Positions 18,003 to 29,381 of a DNA stretch of 64,000 nucleotides are shown in pieces. A model generated the notes under the pieces. The model saw nothing but the letters and a program-made list of their open reading frames with translations, was not told the origin of the DNA and ran no database searches. Location of the stretch: positions 1-64,000 of the forward strand of contig CACJYQ010000004.1 of assembly GCA_902597725.1 (NCBI GenBank). Reading direction: 5' to 3'. Position numbers and translations under genes: made by a program. Source of the stretch: an uncultured Pelagibacteraceae bacterium. Lineage in GTDB: Bacteria; Pseudomonadota; Alphaproteobacteria; Pelagibacterales; Pelagibacteraceae. Within the stretch, counting starts at the first letter, position 1, and each line of letters begins with the position of its first letter.

Positions 18003-19565
18003 TTACTCTAATTCGATTGTACTCGGTGGTTTCGAAGTTATATCGTAAACTACTCTATTAATCCCTCTAATACTATTCACTATTTTATTTGAAATTTCTT
18101 GTATAAATGATTTTTTAAATTCATAAAAATCTGCTGTCATACCATCTTCAGATGTTATTGCTCTGAGCAAACACAAATACTCATAAGTTCTATTATCACC
18201 CATTACTCCGACTGTTTTAACTGGAAGTAAAGCTGCATAAGCTTGCCAAATTTTATGATATAGATTGTGATCTCTCAAAGCTTGAATAAAATAATGATCA
18301 GCTTCTTTTAAAATATTAATTTTTTCTTTAGTTATTATTCCCGGCATTCGTATTGCTAGTCCAGGTCCTGGAAAAGGATGACGAGAAATAATTTCTCTAC
18401 TTAAGTTTAGTTCTAATCCAAGTTTTCTAACCTCATCTTTGAATAAAAATTTTAATGGCTCTACTAGTTTAAGTTTCATTTTTTTGGGTAGACCTCCAAC
18501 ATTATGATGAGATTTTATTTTTGATGTTTGGCTACCAGTAACTGATTTACTTTCTATCAAGTCAGGATAAAGAGTTCCTTGAGCTAAAAATTTTACATTT
18601 TTAATTTTTTTGGCATAACGCTCAAATATTTTTATAAACAAGTTTCCTATTATCTTTCTTTTCTTTTCAGGATCTGAAATATTTGATAATTTTTTCAAAA
18701 ACTCTTTCTCAGCATTCACGTAAGTCAGATTAATCTTTAATTTTTTTTTGAATGTTGCAACAACTTGTTTTTCTTCATCTTTTCTTAAGAGCCCAGTGTT
18801 AACAAAAATACAGTGTAAATTTTTACCAATTGCTTTATTTAATAATTGCGCAACTACACTACTATCTACCCCACCTGATAAAGCACAAATGACTTTATTA
18901 TTTCCTACCAATTGTCTTGCATCTTTTATCAATTTTATTTTTTGATCTTTAGAAGACCAATTTTTTCTCATTTTGCATATTAAGAATATAAAGTTACTTA
19001 TTAGTTTTTTTCCATTTTCTGTATGTGTCACTTCTGGATGAAATTGGACTCCATAATAATTTTTAAATTTATTTTCAACAACTGCAAATTTGGAATTCTG
19101 GCTTGAGGCAATTACCTTAAAATTTTTTGGTAATTTTGAGACTTGATCAGCGTGACTCATCCAAACTTTTATTGACTTTTTTTTCTTAAAAAAATTTTTT
19201 GTTAAAAGACTATTATTTTTTTTTGTAATATTAGCTAAACCAAACTCTCTATGTTTAGACTGTTTTACTTTTCCACCATTTAATTTAGATATTATTTGAT
19301 GACCAAAACAAATACCTAAAACTGGAACACCCTTTTGAATTATTTTTTTATCGAAAGAATATTTATTGATTTGATAAACATTTAAAGGACCACCAGATAG
19401 AATAATGCCTTTGATTGTTTGATTGATATTTTTGCTATTAATTTTTTTGTGACTTATTATCTCAGAAAAAATTCCTAATTCTCTAACTCTTCTTGCTATT
19501 AATTGTGTAAATTGTGAACCAAAATCTACAATTAAGATCTTATTCAAATTTTGATCAAGAATCAT
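18003..19565 (-). CDS. guaA: GMP synthase (glutamine-hydrolysing)
   Basis: [68 protein letters not shown]. Confidence 0.97.
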   Translation of the reverse strand: MILDQNLNKILIVDFGSQFTQLIARRVRELGIFSEIISHKKINSKNINQTIKGIILSGGPLNVYQINKYSFDKKIIQKGVPVLGICFGHQIISKLNGGKVKQSKHREFGLANITKKNNSLLTKNFFKKKKSIKVWMSHADQVSKLPKNFKVIASSQNSKFAVVENKFKNYYGVQFHPEVTHTENGKKLISNFIFLICKMRKNWSSKDQKIKLIKDARQLVGNNKVICALSGGVDSSVVAQLLNKAIGKNLHCIFVNTGLLRKDEEKQVVATFKKKLKINLTYVNAEKEFLKKLSNISDPEKKRKIIGNLFIKIFERYAKKIKNVKFLAQGTLYPDLIESKSVTGSQTSKIKSHHNVGGLPKKMKLKLVEPLKFLFKDEVRKLGLELNLSREIISRHPFPGPGLAIRMPGIITKEKINILKEADHYFIQALRDHNLYHKIWQAYAALLPVKTVGVMGDNRTYEYLCLLRAITSEDGMTADFYEFKKSFIQEISNKIVNSIRGINRVVYDITSKPPSTIELE

Positions 19566-19992
19566 TTTTTGGTTCTAAGTTTGCTAAAGAATCTAATATA
19601 CTTTTATTTTCATCACATAAATTTTTGCAAACTTTGACAAAGTCCTCTGATAGACTCTTTACTTTAGAGTAGTTTGATTTTTCTAATGCTATTTTCATTA
19701 ACATTAACATTGCTTCTTCATTATTTGGTTCAATCAATAAAGTCGCCTCTAAATTTTTTTCCTCTTTCTTTTGATTTTTTTCCTGATTGTAAATTTTAGC
19801 TAAATATAAATATGAATTGGAGTGTTTTGGATTAAATACAATACTTCTTTCAAACATAAATCGAGCATCTTCAAACTTTTTTTTGTTGTATAGTTCTAGA
19901 CCTTTATTAAAAAAATTCTCACTACCCAAAGAAAAATTAAAAGTATTAATTAGAAAGTAAAAAATAACAGTTATTTTAAAGATTTTTATCAT
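19555..19992 (-). CDS. Small secreted/periplasmic TPR protein
   Basis: N-terminal signal-like segment, repeats [38 protein letters not shown]. Confidence 0.65.
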   Translation of the reverse strand: MIKIFKITVIFYFLINTFNFSLGSENFFNKGLELYNKKKFEDARFMFERSIVFNPKHSNSYLYLAKIYNQEKNQKKEEKNLEATLLIEPNNEEAMLMLMKIALEKSNYSKVKSLSEDFVKVCKNLCDENKSILDSLANLEPKNDS

Positions 19993-21074
19993 TAATATTT
20001 ATTATCACTTTTTACTATATCAACATTATGAACCATACTTTCGTAAAAACCAGCTTTTGTTATTTTGACAAATTGTGGTTTATCTCTTAGATATTTAATT
20101 TGTCTTGATCCTAAGTATCCCATAGATGATCTTAATCCACCAATTAATTTAAAAATTATATTATCAACTTTGCCTTTATATTTTGCAAATCCTTCTACTC
20201 CCTCCGGCACATATTTTGATGAATCTTTTTGTTTTGATTGAAAGTATCGATCTGCAGACCCTTTATTCATAGCACCAACTGAGCCCATACCTCTAAAATT
20301 TTTAAATAGTTTTCCATTTCTCTTTATCAGTTTTCCTGGAGCTTCATCCGTCCCAGCAAACAATGAGCCAATCATAACTGCATCTGCTCCAGCAGCAAAT
20401 GCTTTTGCTAAATCACCTGAGTATTTTATTCCACCGTCAGAAATAATCTTTACATTTTTATTTTTTATTCCATTTCTAACTTCTAGTATTGCACTAAGTT
20501 GTGGGACACCAATACCTGCAACTAATCTTGTTGTGCATATTGATCCAGGTCCAATCCCAACTTTAATAACATCAACACCAAGCTTTAACAAAAATTTTGC
20601 TGCAGCAGGTGTAGCAATATTTCCAGCACAAAGAGCGGTTTTTTTATCTTTTGTTTTTTTGATAAACTTAATTATTTCTGAAACCTTTTTTGTATGTCCA
20701 TGTGCAGTATCAACGACAATCATATCTATTTTTTCTTTAAGTATTGCCTCTGCTCTTTTAAATTCGCTTGGCCCAGCCCCAACAGCTGCGCCTACTAAAA
20801 GTTTTAGTTTTTTTACTTTTTTAATTTCAAGAATTTGTTTTTTTATATCTAAATTTCTATGAATAATTCCTATTCCGCCTGCTTTCGCTATCGCGATAGC
20901 CATTTTACTTTCAGTAACAGTATCCATAGCTGAGGATAATAAAGGAATATTCAATTTTAGATAATTTGTGAGCTTGATGCTAGTATCGACCTCTGAAGGT
21001 AAGATCTCAGAATACTTAGGCACAAGCGTTACATCATCAAAGGTGAGTGCTTCTTTTATAGGAACCATGATCAT
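19992..21074 (-). CDS. guaB: IMP dehydrogenase lacking the CBS (Bateman) domain
   Basis: LTFDDVTLVPKYSEI, GIGPGSICTTRLVAGIGVPQL, GMGSVGAMNKGSADRY; HRNLDIKKQILEIKKVK runs directly into KLKLLVGAAVG. Confidence 0.93.
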   Translation of the reverse strand: MIMVPIKEALTFDDVTLVPKYSEILPSEVDTSIKLTNYLKLNIPLLSSAMDTVTESKMAIAIAKAGGIGIIHRNLDIKKQILEIKKVKKLKLLVGAAVGAGPSEFKRAEAILKEKIDMIVVDTAHGHTKKVSEIIKFIKKTKDKKTALCAGNIATPAAAKFLLKLGVDVIKVGIGPGSICTTRLVAGIGVPQLSAILEVRNGIKNKNVKIISDGGIKYSGDLAKAFAAGADAVMIGSLFAGTDEAPGKLIKRNGKLFKNFRGMGSVGAMNKGSADRYFQSKQKDSSKYVPEGVEGFAKYKGKVDNIIFKLIGGLRSSMGYLGSRQIKYLRDKPQFVKITKAGFYESMVHNVDIVKSDNKY

Positions 21075-21105
21075 TTATATACGATTCCTTTTAAATTTAA
21101 AGAAA

Positions 21106-21717
21106 CTATCTAAGATTTTTACAAATTATAAAACTTTCTTTAGAGTCTTTTCTGCTAGATTTAGGTTTAAAAACCTTAACTTCTTTAAAAATTTTTTTTC
21201 CTAGTGCGACAATTTCATTAAAAGTACTACCCATAAATATTTTTGAAATAAAAAAACCCTTTTCTGAAATCACATCCTTTGAAAAAACCATCGCTTCTTT
21301 ACACAATTCACCAGTTTGAATTGAATCGATATTTTTTATTCCAGTTGTATTTACGGCCATATCAGACATGACTACATCAGGTTTTTTTTTAAGATATTCT
21401 TTAATTTGGTCTTGAGTATCAACTAAAGTAAAGTCACCCTGAATTTGTAAAGTATTTTCTATATTTTCCATTTCTTTAAGATCAATAGAGATTATCTTCC
21501 CACTCTTAACTACTTTTGCAACATACTGTGACCAACTTCCAGGAGCAGCTCCAATATCTACAACTGACATTCCACCTTTAAATATTTTAAATTTTTCATC
21601 TATCTCTTTTAGTTTATATGCAGACCTAGCTCGATAACCATCAACCTTTGATTGACGCACATAAGTATCGCGTCTTTGCTTATTTACCCAATTTTTTGAA
21701 ATCTTATTTTTTTTCAA
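21106..21717 (-). CDS. rlmE: 23S rRNA (uridine-2'-O-) methyltransferase RlmE/RrmJ
   Basis: YRARSAYKLKEIDEKF, VVDIGAAPGSWSQY, VMSDMAVNTTG. Confidence 0.92.
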   Translation of the reverse strand: MKKNKISKNWVNKQRRDTYVRQSKVDGYRARSAYKLKEIDEKFKIFKGGMSVVDIGAAPGSWSQYVAKVVKSGKIISIDLKEMENIENTLQIQGDFTLVDTQDQIKEYLKKKPDVVMSDMAVNTTGIKNIDSIQTGELCKEAMVFSKDVISEKGFFISKIFMGSTFNEIVALGKKIFKEVKVFKPKSSRKDSKESFIICKNLR

Positions 21718-22629
21718 TTAAGTATTATATCTTAAACTTTTTAGTATCTTATTTTTATCTAAAGTATCTAATTCAATTTTAATTGTTTTATCCACTCGCA
21801 TATCTTTACCATCTTTCCAAATACCTGCTGCAAGATGCATTATGCCAATTTTATAATTTGGCAAGTATGGTTCGACAAATAAATTTTGTTTCTGATCATA
21901 TTTTGGGAGTAAATTACTTGTGATCCAATTACAATTTAATGGAAGAAATTCAGTTTCCAAATTATCAATATAAACAGACATATTAATTGCTAAACCTTCA
22001 GATCCAAAAATATTACCTGCTTTTAGAGTTTTCTCTAAATTATTTTGCCAAGTGCTCCATCCTTTAGAATCTTTTTCTAAGGAAAAAACTCCAATATTAA
22101 TATGTGGTGCAAAAGCTAATTTCCTAGCATCTGCATAACTAATTTTTGATTTTACAGCGTGTTTAAAATTTTGAGATTTGATTAACGCCAGCTTTCCAAA
22201 AAGCCAGTTTACTTTTGATGTAATCTTATATCCTGGGCCAATCGTTTGAGTAATTCCAAGCTTTCCATCATCACAAGCCTTGAAATATAATTCCACGCAA
22301 CTCCAATCATTTACCCATGCATCACAATCAATCCACAGATATTTTTCGTAGTTAGGAAAGTATTTAGGTAAAAAGGCTCTTGAGACCTGACTTTTCAACC
22401 ACTCTTTACCTTTAACCTTATAACCAGGCACTTCAATATCCCATTCAGCATTTTTAATTTCATCAACTTTTTTAGATAAACTATCTCTCTGATCTTCTTT
22501 TAATCCTGCATCCAAAATACAGATAGCAACATCTTCACTCTGTTTAAATCTTTTAATTGAATCTACTAGTTCATCTAGTAAAGGAAAATAATTAGCATCA
22601 GCTAAAGAAACGATTACATTTTTTTTCAT
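21718..22629 (-). CDS. Putative GT-A fold glycosyltransferase
   Basis: YLWIDCDAWV (DxD-like), family 8-like overall layout. Confidence 0.5.
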   Translation of the reverse strand: MKKNVIVSLADANYFPLLDELVDSIKRFKQSEDVAICILDAGLKEDQRDSLSKKVDEIKNAEWDIEVPGYKVKGKEWLKSQVSRAFLPKYFPNYEKYLWIDCDAWVNDWSCVELYFKACDDGKLGITQTIGPGYKITSKVNWLFGKLALIKSQNFKHAVKSKISYADARKLAFAPHINIGVFSLEKDSKGWSTWQNNLEKTLKAGNIFGSEGLAINMSVYIDNLETEFLPLNCNWITSNLLPKYDQKQNLFVEPYLPNYKIGIMHLAAGIWKDGKDMRVDKTIKIELDTLDKNKILKSLRYNT

Positions 22630-23432
22630 TAAAGTACGTCTTCAAGGTCATCTTCGTCTTGAATTTTGTCATTTTCATGTTGTTTCTTAATTTTTTGAAA
22701 ATGGAAAAAGCTTATTGGTAATAAAAGTACATAAATTGCAGTACTTATCGCAATTACATTAAAAGTATAAATCAATAAAAGTCCAAAAAATAAAACTATT
22801 CCAAATAAAAGAAATATTGTTGTCTTTCTTGGGATCACTATCTTTTTAAAAGAATAACTAGGGAATTTACTAATTAGTAAAAAAGAAGTCGCAATAAAAA
22901 AAATGGGTACCATTAAATCATAATTCAATTGAACAAAGTTAAAACCACTTAAACTAATGATCAAAGGTGTTAAAACCAAAATTCCTCCAGCTGGTGATGG
23001 AACTCCCTCAAAAAAATTATCTCTCCATGAAGGTTCTTGATTTGAATTTATGTTAAACCTTGCCAAACGTAATGCAACGCAAATTACATAAACTAAACAA
23101 AGCAACCAACCAAATCTTCCTAAAGTATTTAGCTTCCAGAAATACATTATAAATGCTGGTGCTACCCCAAAACTGATCATATCAGTAAGCGAGTCTAATT
23201 CTTTTCCAACTTTAGAAGTCCCTCTAATCAATCTAGCTATTCTTCCATCAAGACCATCGATTAAAGCAGCAAAGAGAATTGCTATAATTGCAAGCTCAAA
23301 CCTACCGTCTAGAGCAAATCGTATTGAGGTTAAACCAATACAAACTCCTATTAATGTAAGCATATTAGGTAAGATCATTCTTGCTCTTTTTTTATCTGCT
23401 ACGATCTTTAAATTATTTTTTGGTTGTTCCAT
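22629..23432 (-). CDS. pssA: CDP-diacylglycerol-serine O-phosphatidyltransferase
   Basis: LPNMLTLIGVCIGL, DGLDGRIARLIRGTSKVGKELDSLTDMISFGVAPA (CDP-alcohol phosphatidyltransferase motif). Confidence 0.93.
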   Translation of the reverse strand: MEQPKNNLKIVADKKRARMILPNMLTLIGVCIGLTSIRFALDGRFELAIIAILFAALIDGLDGRIARLIRGTSKVGKELDSLTDMISFGVAPAFIMYFWKLNTLGRFGWLLCLVYVICVALRLARFNINSNQEPSWRDNFFEGVPSPAGGILVLTPLIISLSGFNFVQLNYDLMVPIFFIATSFLLISKFPSYSFKKIVIPRKTTIFLLFGIVLFFGLLLIYTFNVIAISTAIYVLLLPISFFHFQKIKKQHENDKIQDEDDLEDVL

Positions 23433-23433
23433 T

Positions 23434-24081
23434 TTATTTTTTAGCTAATAGTGTTTCGCCTGAAATAGCTTTTTGACCTACTTTGACTAAAGGTTGATAA
23501 TTTTCATAGTAAACATCTGCTCTGCTTCCAAATCTTATCATTCCAATTCTATCACCTTGTTTTAATTCTTGATCTTTATTAGACTCACAAACTATTCTTC
23601 TTGCAACTAGTCCTGCTATTTGAACTACAACAATATCGTTATTATCCGTGTCCTTAATTTTAAAATAATTTCTCTCATTATCTTCACTTGCTTTATCAAG
23701 AGAAGCATTAACAAACGCTCCAGGCTTATATAAAATTTCCTCAATTTTTCCAGCACATGGAGTTCTATTAACATGGCAATCAAATACGTTCATAAAAACG
23801 CTGATTTTATTAAATTTTTTATTTTCTAAACCTAGCTCTTTTGGACCATCAACTTCCTCAACTTTTATGATTTCTCCATCAGCAGGGCTAACTAGATAAT
23901 TATTATCATTAATAATTACTCTATCTGGATCTCTAAAAAAATAATAAACCCAGATTGTTAATACTAAACCAATTAAACCTAAAAAATTACTAAAACTATA
24001 AAATACGATTGTAACAATCCCAGAGATAACTAGGAACTTGTATCCCTCAGCGTGAATTTTTGGAAATATCTTACTAAACAT
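23434..24081 (-). CDS. psd: Phosphatidylserine decarboxylase (short form)
   Basis: YLVSPADGEI, MNVFDCHVNRTPCAG, IGMIRFGSRADVY processing motif. Confidence 0.92.
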   Translation of the reverse strand: MFSKIFPKIHAEGYKFLVISGIVTIVFYSFSNFLGLIGLVLTIWVYYFFRDPDRVIINDNNYLVSPADGEIIKVEEVDGPKELGLENKKFNKISVFMNVFDCHVNRTPCAGKIEEILYKPGAFVNASLDKASEDNERNYFKIKDTDNNDIVVVQIAGLVARRIVCESNKDQELKQGDRIGMIRFGSRADVYYENYQPLVKVGQKAISGETLLAKK

Positions 24082-24154
24082 GTTCTTCTATTTGATAATT
24101 TTTCATTAATATGTATATAAAATTACGAAATTCAATTATTAAGATATAAATAAA

Positions 24155-25369
24155 GTGAGCAAAATTACTGTAAAAAACCCCATTGTAGAGTTAGATGGTG
24201 ATGAAATGACCAGAATAATCTGGGAATTTATTAAAAAAAAATTAATCCTTCCTTATCTTGATATTGGTATCGAATATTACGATTTAGGCATGAAAAGCAG
24301 AGATGATACTGATGATCAGATCACAATAGACTCTGCTAATGCAATTAAGAAAATTGGCGTAGGTATAAAGTGTGCCACTATCACTCCTGATGAAGCACGA
24401 GTTGAGGAATTTAATTTAAAAAAAATGTGGAGGTCACCAAATGGAACAATAAGAAATATCATTGGTGGAACTGTTTTTAGAGAACCTATAATTTGTTCTA
24501 ACATTCCAAAATTAGTGCCTTCGTGGTCAGATCCAGTGGTAATTGGTAGACATGCTTTTGGTGATCAATACAGAGCAACTGATTTTAGAGTTCCAGGTAA
24601 AGGAAAGATGGAAGTTAAGTGGACATCAGAGGATGGTAAAGATGAAATTAAATACGAGGTATTTAATTTTACTGGACCAGGAGTTGCTCTTTCAATGTAT
24701 AACTTAGATAAATCCATCGAAGACTTTGCTAGATCTTGCTTTAGTTACGGTCTAATAAAAAAGTGGCCAGTCTATCTTTCAACAAAAAATACAATCCTTA
24801 AGAAATACGATGGACGTTTTAAAGACATTTTTGAAAATGTGTTTAATAAAGAATTTAAAGAAAAATTTGATAAGGAAAAAATTACCTATGAACATAGATT
24901 AATTGACGACATGGTTGCATGTGCAATGAAATGGAGCGGAAAATATATTTGGGCTTGTAAAAACTACGATGGTGATGTTCAGTCTGATACGATGGCACAG
25001 GGTTATGGCTCTTTAGGTTTAATGACAAGTACACTCTTAACTCCTGATGGAAAAATTATGGAAGCTGAAGCAGCCCACGGAACGGTTACAAGGCACTATA
25101 GAATGCATCAGCAAGGAAAAGAAACATCAACCAATCCAATCGCCTCGATTTTTGCCTGGACGAGAGGTTTAGCCCACCGAGGTAAATTAGACGGAAATGA
25201 TGATCTTATAAAGTTTGCTAACACTATTGAGCAAGTTTGTATTGGTTGTGTCGAAAGTGGTTCTATGACTAAAGATTTAGCTATATTAGTTGGGCCATCA
25301 AGTAAGTACTTAACTACAAATCAATTTCTAGATGAAATTGATAATAATTTAAAAAAGAAATTAAATTAA
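24155..25369 (+). CDS. icd: NADP-dependent isocitrate dehydrogenase, homodimeric (eukaryote-like) type; GTG start
   Basis: [67 protein letters not shown]. Confidence 0.95.
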   Translation: MSKITVKNPIVELDGDEMTRIIWEFIKKKLILPYLDIGIEYYDLGMKSRDDTDDQITIDSANAIKKIGVGIKCATITPDEARVEEFNLKKMWRSPNGTIRNIIGGTVFREPIICSNIPKLVPSWSDPVVIGRHAFGDQYRATDFRVPGKGKMEVKWTSEDGKDEIKYEVFNFTGPGVALSMYNLDKSIEDFARSCFSYGLIKKWPVYLSTKNTILKKYDGRFKDIFENVFNKEFKEKFDKEKITYEHRLIDDMVACAMKWSGKYIWACKNYDGDVQSDTMAQGYGSLGLMTSTLLTPDGKIMEAEAAHGTVTRHYRMHQQGKETSTNPIASIFAWTRGLAHRGKLDGNDDLIKFANTIEQVCIGCVESGSMTKDLAILVGPSSKYLTTNQFLDEIDNNLKKKLN

Positions 25370-28027
25370 AGACTTAATTTTTTCAAAAGCTTCATCAATT
25401 TTACTTTTATCTTGACCCCCTGCTTGAGCAAAATCTTTTCTACCACCGCCGCCTTTTCCACCAACTGTCTCTGATCCTAATTTTGCAAATTTTACTGCAT
25501 CATATTTATCAACTAATTTTTCAGTAATTCCAACAGCCAAGCCAACTTTACCTTCACTGCTTGCAAATACAATTACGATACCATCACCTAATTCTTTTTT
25601 ACCATTATCAACTAATTTTCTTAAATCTTTAGGAGGTAAATCTTGTACTTTTTGAAATCTAACTTTTATATTATTTATCTTATCATCTTTAATAATGTTT
25701 TTGGTTTTATCTTGAAGAACTGAACTAACATTTAGTTGTTCAAGTTGTCGTGAAAGATTTTTTATAATTTCTTTTAAATCTTTATTATCAACATTTGGTT
25801 TGCCTCCAAGTTTAATAATTTGCGATGACAAATCTTTAATCGTTTCTTCATCTTTTTGTGTCGATAAAGTTGATAATTTTTCTTTATTCTTAATAAAATC
25901 CTCAAGTTGTTTATCTCTTAAAGCTTCAACTCTTCTAACGCCCGCAGCAATAGACGATTGACTTACGGTTTTAAATTTTCCAATATCACCGGTATTTTTG
26001 ACATGTGTACCTCCACATAATTCTGTTGAAAAGTATGCTTCTTTTTCCTTTCCCATAGATACAACACGGACTTCTTCTCCATATTTTTCACCAAAAAAAG
26101 CTAGTGCTCCTTTTTCAATTGCAGCTTTTGGTGTCATAATTCTTGTGGTTACTTCAGAACTATTTGAAACATATTCATTAACTAATTTATCGATAGTTTC
26201 TAACTCTTCATCAGTAATTGGTTTCATATGACTAAAGTCAAATCTTAATCTATCTGGAGCAACTAATGATCCTTTTTGCATAACATGTTTACCTAAGGTT
26301 CTTCTTAATGACTCGTGGAGTAAGTGTGTAGCAGAATGGTAAGCTTTTAGATTATCTCTTCTCTCTACATCTATTTTCATTTCAACTACATCATTAATTT
26401 TTATTTCTCCAGTTTTCAAAGATCCGTAATGAACAAATAAGTCTCCAAGTTTTTTTTGCGTATCTTCTACTTCAAAAACAGAATTACCAGAGACAATTGT
26501 ACCTTTGTCTCCAAGTTGTCCTCCTGACTCTCCATAAAACGGGGTTTGATTGGTAATAATCATTCCTTCTTCACCAGAAGATAAAGATTTTGTTTCTTTG
26601 TTATCTTTAATTAAGTTTAACACAACACCCTCTGACTGATTAGACTCGTAACCTAAAAATTCTGTTGGACCAGTTTTATCTTTTATTGAAAACCAAATTG
26701 CTTCCTCAGAACTATCCCCAGAACCTTTCCAATTCTTTTTTGCAAGCTCTTTACTTTTTTTCATTAATTCATCAAATTTCTGATGATCAACTTTTAAAGA
26801 TTTATTCTTTAAAATGTCTTCAGTAAGATCTAATGGAAAACCATAGGTGTCATATAATTTGAATGCGACATCCCCAGGTAAAACTTTGTCTATTTTTGCA
26901 ATTTCATCATTCAAAATTTTGATACCTCTATCTAGTAAAACTAAAAATTTTTCCTCCTCCATTCTTAAAGTTTCTTTGATTAAAGATTGAGACCTTTCAA
27001 GCTCTGGGTAGTTTCCTGACATCTCGTTTTTTAATGAGTCAAAAATTTTATAAAAAATTGGTTCTTTAGATCCTAACAAATGAGAATGTCTCATTCCTCT
27101 TCTCATAATTCTTCTTAAAACATATCCGCGACCTTCATTTGAGGGTAAAACTCCTTCGGCTAAAAGAAATGAGCTTGCTCTTAAGTGATCAGCAATTACT
27201 CTAAAACTTGATATATTTTTATCTTCTTGTTTGACTTTTGTTGCATCAGATATTGAGCTAATTAATTTCTTAAAATGATCAGTTTGATAGTTATCATGTG
27301 TGCCTTGTAAAAGAGCAGCAATTCTCTCTAATCCCATTCCGGTATCGACAGATGGCTTTGGCAAATCTATTCTTTTTTCTTTTGAAACTTGTTCATACTG
27401 CATAAAGACTAGGTTCCAAATTTCAATAAAACGGTCTCCATCTTGATCTTTGGTTCCTGGCAATCCACCATTTAAATGATCTCCATGATCATAAAATATT
27501 TCTGAGCAAGGGCCACAAGGGCCAGTTTCACCCATTGACCAGAAGTTATCTGATGTTGCAATTCTAATTATTCTGTCATCACTAAAACCCGCTATTTTTT
27601 TCCAGAAATTAAAAGCCTCATCATCTTCATTAAAAACAGTTACATAAAGTCTATTTTTATCTAAACCAAAATCTTTGGTGATTAAATTCCATGCAAGTTC
27701 AATTCCTCTTTCCTTGAAATAATCTCCAAAAGAAAAGTTTCCCAACATTTCAAAGAAAGTATGATGTCTTGGTGTATAACCAACATTTTCTAAATCATTA
27801 TGTTTGCCACCCGCTCTAACACATTTTTGTGAGGTAGTAGCTCTTTGGTAATCTCTTTTTTCTAGACCTGTAAATACATTTTTAAACTGAACCATCCCTG
27901 AATTAGCAAACATTAAGGTTGGATCATTATTTGGGACTAGATTGCTAGACTCAACAATTTTATGATCATTTTTTTCGAAGTATTTAAGAAACGTACTTCT
28001 TATTTCATTTAGTGATTTGTCCGCCAT
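25361..28027 (-). CDS. alaS: Alanyl-tRNA synthetase
   Basis: 888 aa; [50 protein letters not shown]. Confidence 0.97.
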   Translation of the reverse strand: MADKSLNEIRSTFLKYFEKNDHKIVESSNLVPNNDPTLMFANSGMVQFKNVFTGLEKRDYQRATTSQKCVRAGGKHNDLENVGYTPRHHTFFEMLGNFSFGDYFKERGIELAWNLITKDFGLDKNRLYVTVFNEDDEAFNFWKKIAGFSDDRIIRIATSDNFWSMGETGPCGPCSEIFYDHGDHLNGGLPGTKDQDGDRFIEIWNLVFMQYEQVSKEKRIDLPKPSVDTGMGLERIAALLQGTHDNYQTDHFKKLISSISDATKVKQEDKNISSFRVIADHLRASSFLLAEGVLPSNEGRGYVLRRIMRRGMRHSHLLGSKEPIFYKIFDSLKNEMSGNYPELERSQSLIKETLRMEEEKFLVLLDRGIKILNDEIAKIDKVLPGDVAFKLYDTYGFPLDLTEDILKNKSLKVDHQKFDELMKKSKELAKKNWKGSGDSSEEAIWFSIKDKTGPTEFLGYESNQSEGVVLNLIKDNKETKSLSSGEEGMIITNQTPFYGESGGQLGDKGTIVSGNSVFEVEDTQKKLGDLFVHYGSLKTGEIKINDVVEMKIDVERRDNLKAYHSATHLLHESLRRTLGKHVMQKGSLVAPDRLRFDFSHMKPITDEELETIDKLVNEYVSNSSEVTTRIMTPKAAIEKGALAFFGEKYGEEVRVVSMGKEKEAYFSTELCGGTHVKNTGDIGKFKTVSQSSIAAGVRRVEALRDKQLEDFIKNKEKLSTLSTQKDEETIKDLSSQIIKLGGKPNVDNKDLKEIIKNLSRQLEQLNVSSVLQDKTKNIIKDDKINNIKVRFQKVQDLPPKDLRKLVDNGKKELGDGIVIVFASSEGKVGLAVGITEKLVDKYDAVKFAKLGSETVGGKGGGGRKDFAQAGGQDKSKIDEAFEKIKSLI

Positions 28028-28077
28028 ATTTTTAAAATACAGCTTTTTTGTTCTATGTCTAGATAACGATAGGGGGA

Positions 28078-28100
28078 AAGGCGCTTATAATAAGCGCCTT
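28078..28100 (-). terminator. Hairpin between recA and alaS
   Basis: AAGGCGCTTA-TAA-TAAGCGCCTT, perfect 10-bp stem just downstream of the recA stop; U-tract weak. Confidence 0.55.
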
Positions 28101-28125
28101 TATAATTTAAAGATGACCTTTAATT

Positions 28126-29274
28126 CTAGTTCTTCTTTGAAGGAGCAGTTTCTTTTGCAGCCTCTTCTTTTTCAGCTACTTTCTTCTCCTTTTCAATTTT
28201 TTCAGGACTTAATGGATTTCCTTCAATTTTCTTTGAAATCACACCAGCTTTTTCTCTAATTGCCATTTCTATTTCTGCAGCAACTTTAGGGTTTTGTGCA
28301 AGATAAGTTTTTGCATTTTCTCTACCTTGTCCAATTTTCTCACCTTTATAAGCATACCAAGCTCCAGATTTTTCTATGATATCAGCTTTAGCACCTAGGT
28401 CGACTAACTCACCCATTTTGCTAATGCCTCTTCCATACATCAAATCAAACTCGACAACTTTAAATGGTGGTGCAACTTTGTTTTTAACTACTTTAACTCT
28501 TGTAGTATTTCCAATAATTTCATCTTTGTCTTTGATGGCACCAATTCTTCTAATGTCCATTCTTACAGATGAATAAAACTTAAGTGCATTACCACCCGAT
28601 GTTGTTTCTGGACTTCCAAACATAACACCAATTTTCATTCTGATTTGGTTTATGAAAATCATCATTGTGTTTGTATTTGAAATTGAACCAGTTAATTTTC
28701 TCAAAGCTTGACTCATTAATCTTGACTGAAGACCAACATGATGATCTCCCATTTCACCTTCAATTTCAGCTTTTGGAGTTAAAGCTGCAACCGAGTCGAT
28801 TACGATAACTGAAATAGAGCCTGATTTTACTAATGTATCTGCTATTTCTAAAGCTTGTTCACCAGCATCTGGTTGTGAAATTAAAAGCTCCTCAGTATTT
28901 ACACCTAATTTTTTTGCATAAACTGGATCTAAAGCATGCTCTGCATCAACAAATGCACAAATTCCACCTGCTTTTTGAGCTTCAGCAACAACTTGTAATG
29001 CTAATGTAGTTTTTCCAGAAGACTCTGGTCCGTAAACTTCAATAATTCTTCCTTTAGGTAAACCGCCTATTCCTAAAGCTAAATCTAAACTTAAAGAACC
29101 TGTTGATATCGACTCGATATCCATTGCTCTTTTTTCACCAAGCTTCATCACAGAACCTTTTCCAAAATTATCTGTGATTTGGCTGATTGCTGCGTCTAAA
29201 GCTTTATTTTTTTCTTTATTATCCAATTCTTGATCTTTAGTAGATTTAACTACTTTTAAGTTATTTTTAGTCAT
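28126..29274 (-). CDS. recA: Recombinase A
   Basis: [51 protein letters not shown]. Confidence 0.98.
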   Translation of the reverse strand: MTKNNLKVVKSTKDQELDNKEKNKALDAAISQITDNFGKGSVMKLGEKRAMDIESISTGSLSLDLALGIGGLPKGRIIEVYGPESSGKTTLALQVVAEAQKAGGICAFVDAEHALDPVYAKKLGVNTEELLISQPDAGEQALEIADTLVKSGSISVIVIDSVAALTPKAEIEGEMGDHHVGLQSRLMSQALRKLTGSISNTNTMMIFINQIRMKIGVMFGSPETTSGGNALKFYSSVRMDIRRIGAIKDKDEIIGNTTRVKVVKNKVAPPFKVVEFDLMYGRGISKMGELVDLGAKADIIEKSGAWYAYKGEKIGQGRENAKTYLAQNPKVAAEIEMAIREKAGVISKKIEGNPLSPEKIEKEKKVAEKEEAAKETAPSKKN

Positions 29275-29324
29275 TTTTTGCCTCTTTTTTTAATATTTTT
29301 GTCACTCGAATCATGATTATAAAT

Positions 29325-29339
29325 GTACACATTTTGTTC
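29325..29339. promoter_or_regulatory. Candidate alphaproteobacterial-type SOS box upstream of recA
   Basis: GTAC-ACATTTT-GTTC, one mismatch from the GTTC-N7-GTTC pattern. Confidence 0.4.
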
Positions 29340-29381
29340 TCATTGGCAAGATTTATTTATTTAAGCCTAAAAAAGCTAATT

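Noticed and set aside
20887-20900. 14-bp perfect palindrome GCTATCGCGATAGC inside guaB
   Set aside because: Encodes the conserved AIAIAK stretch of GuaB; no second copy noticed, so treated as coding coincidence.
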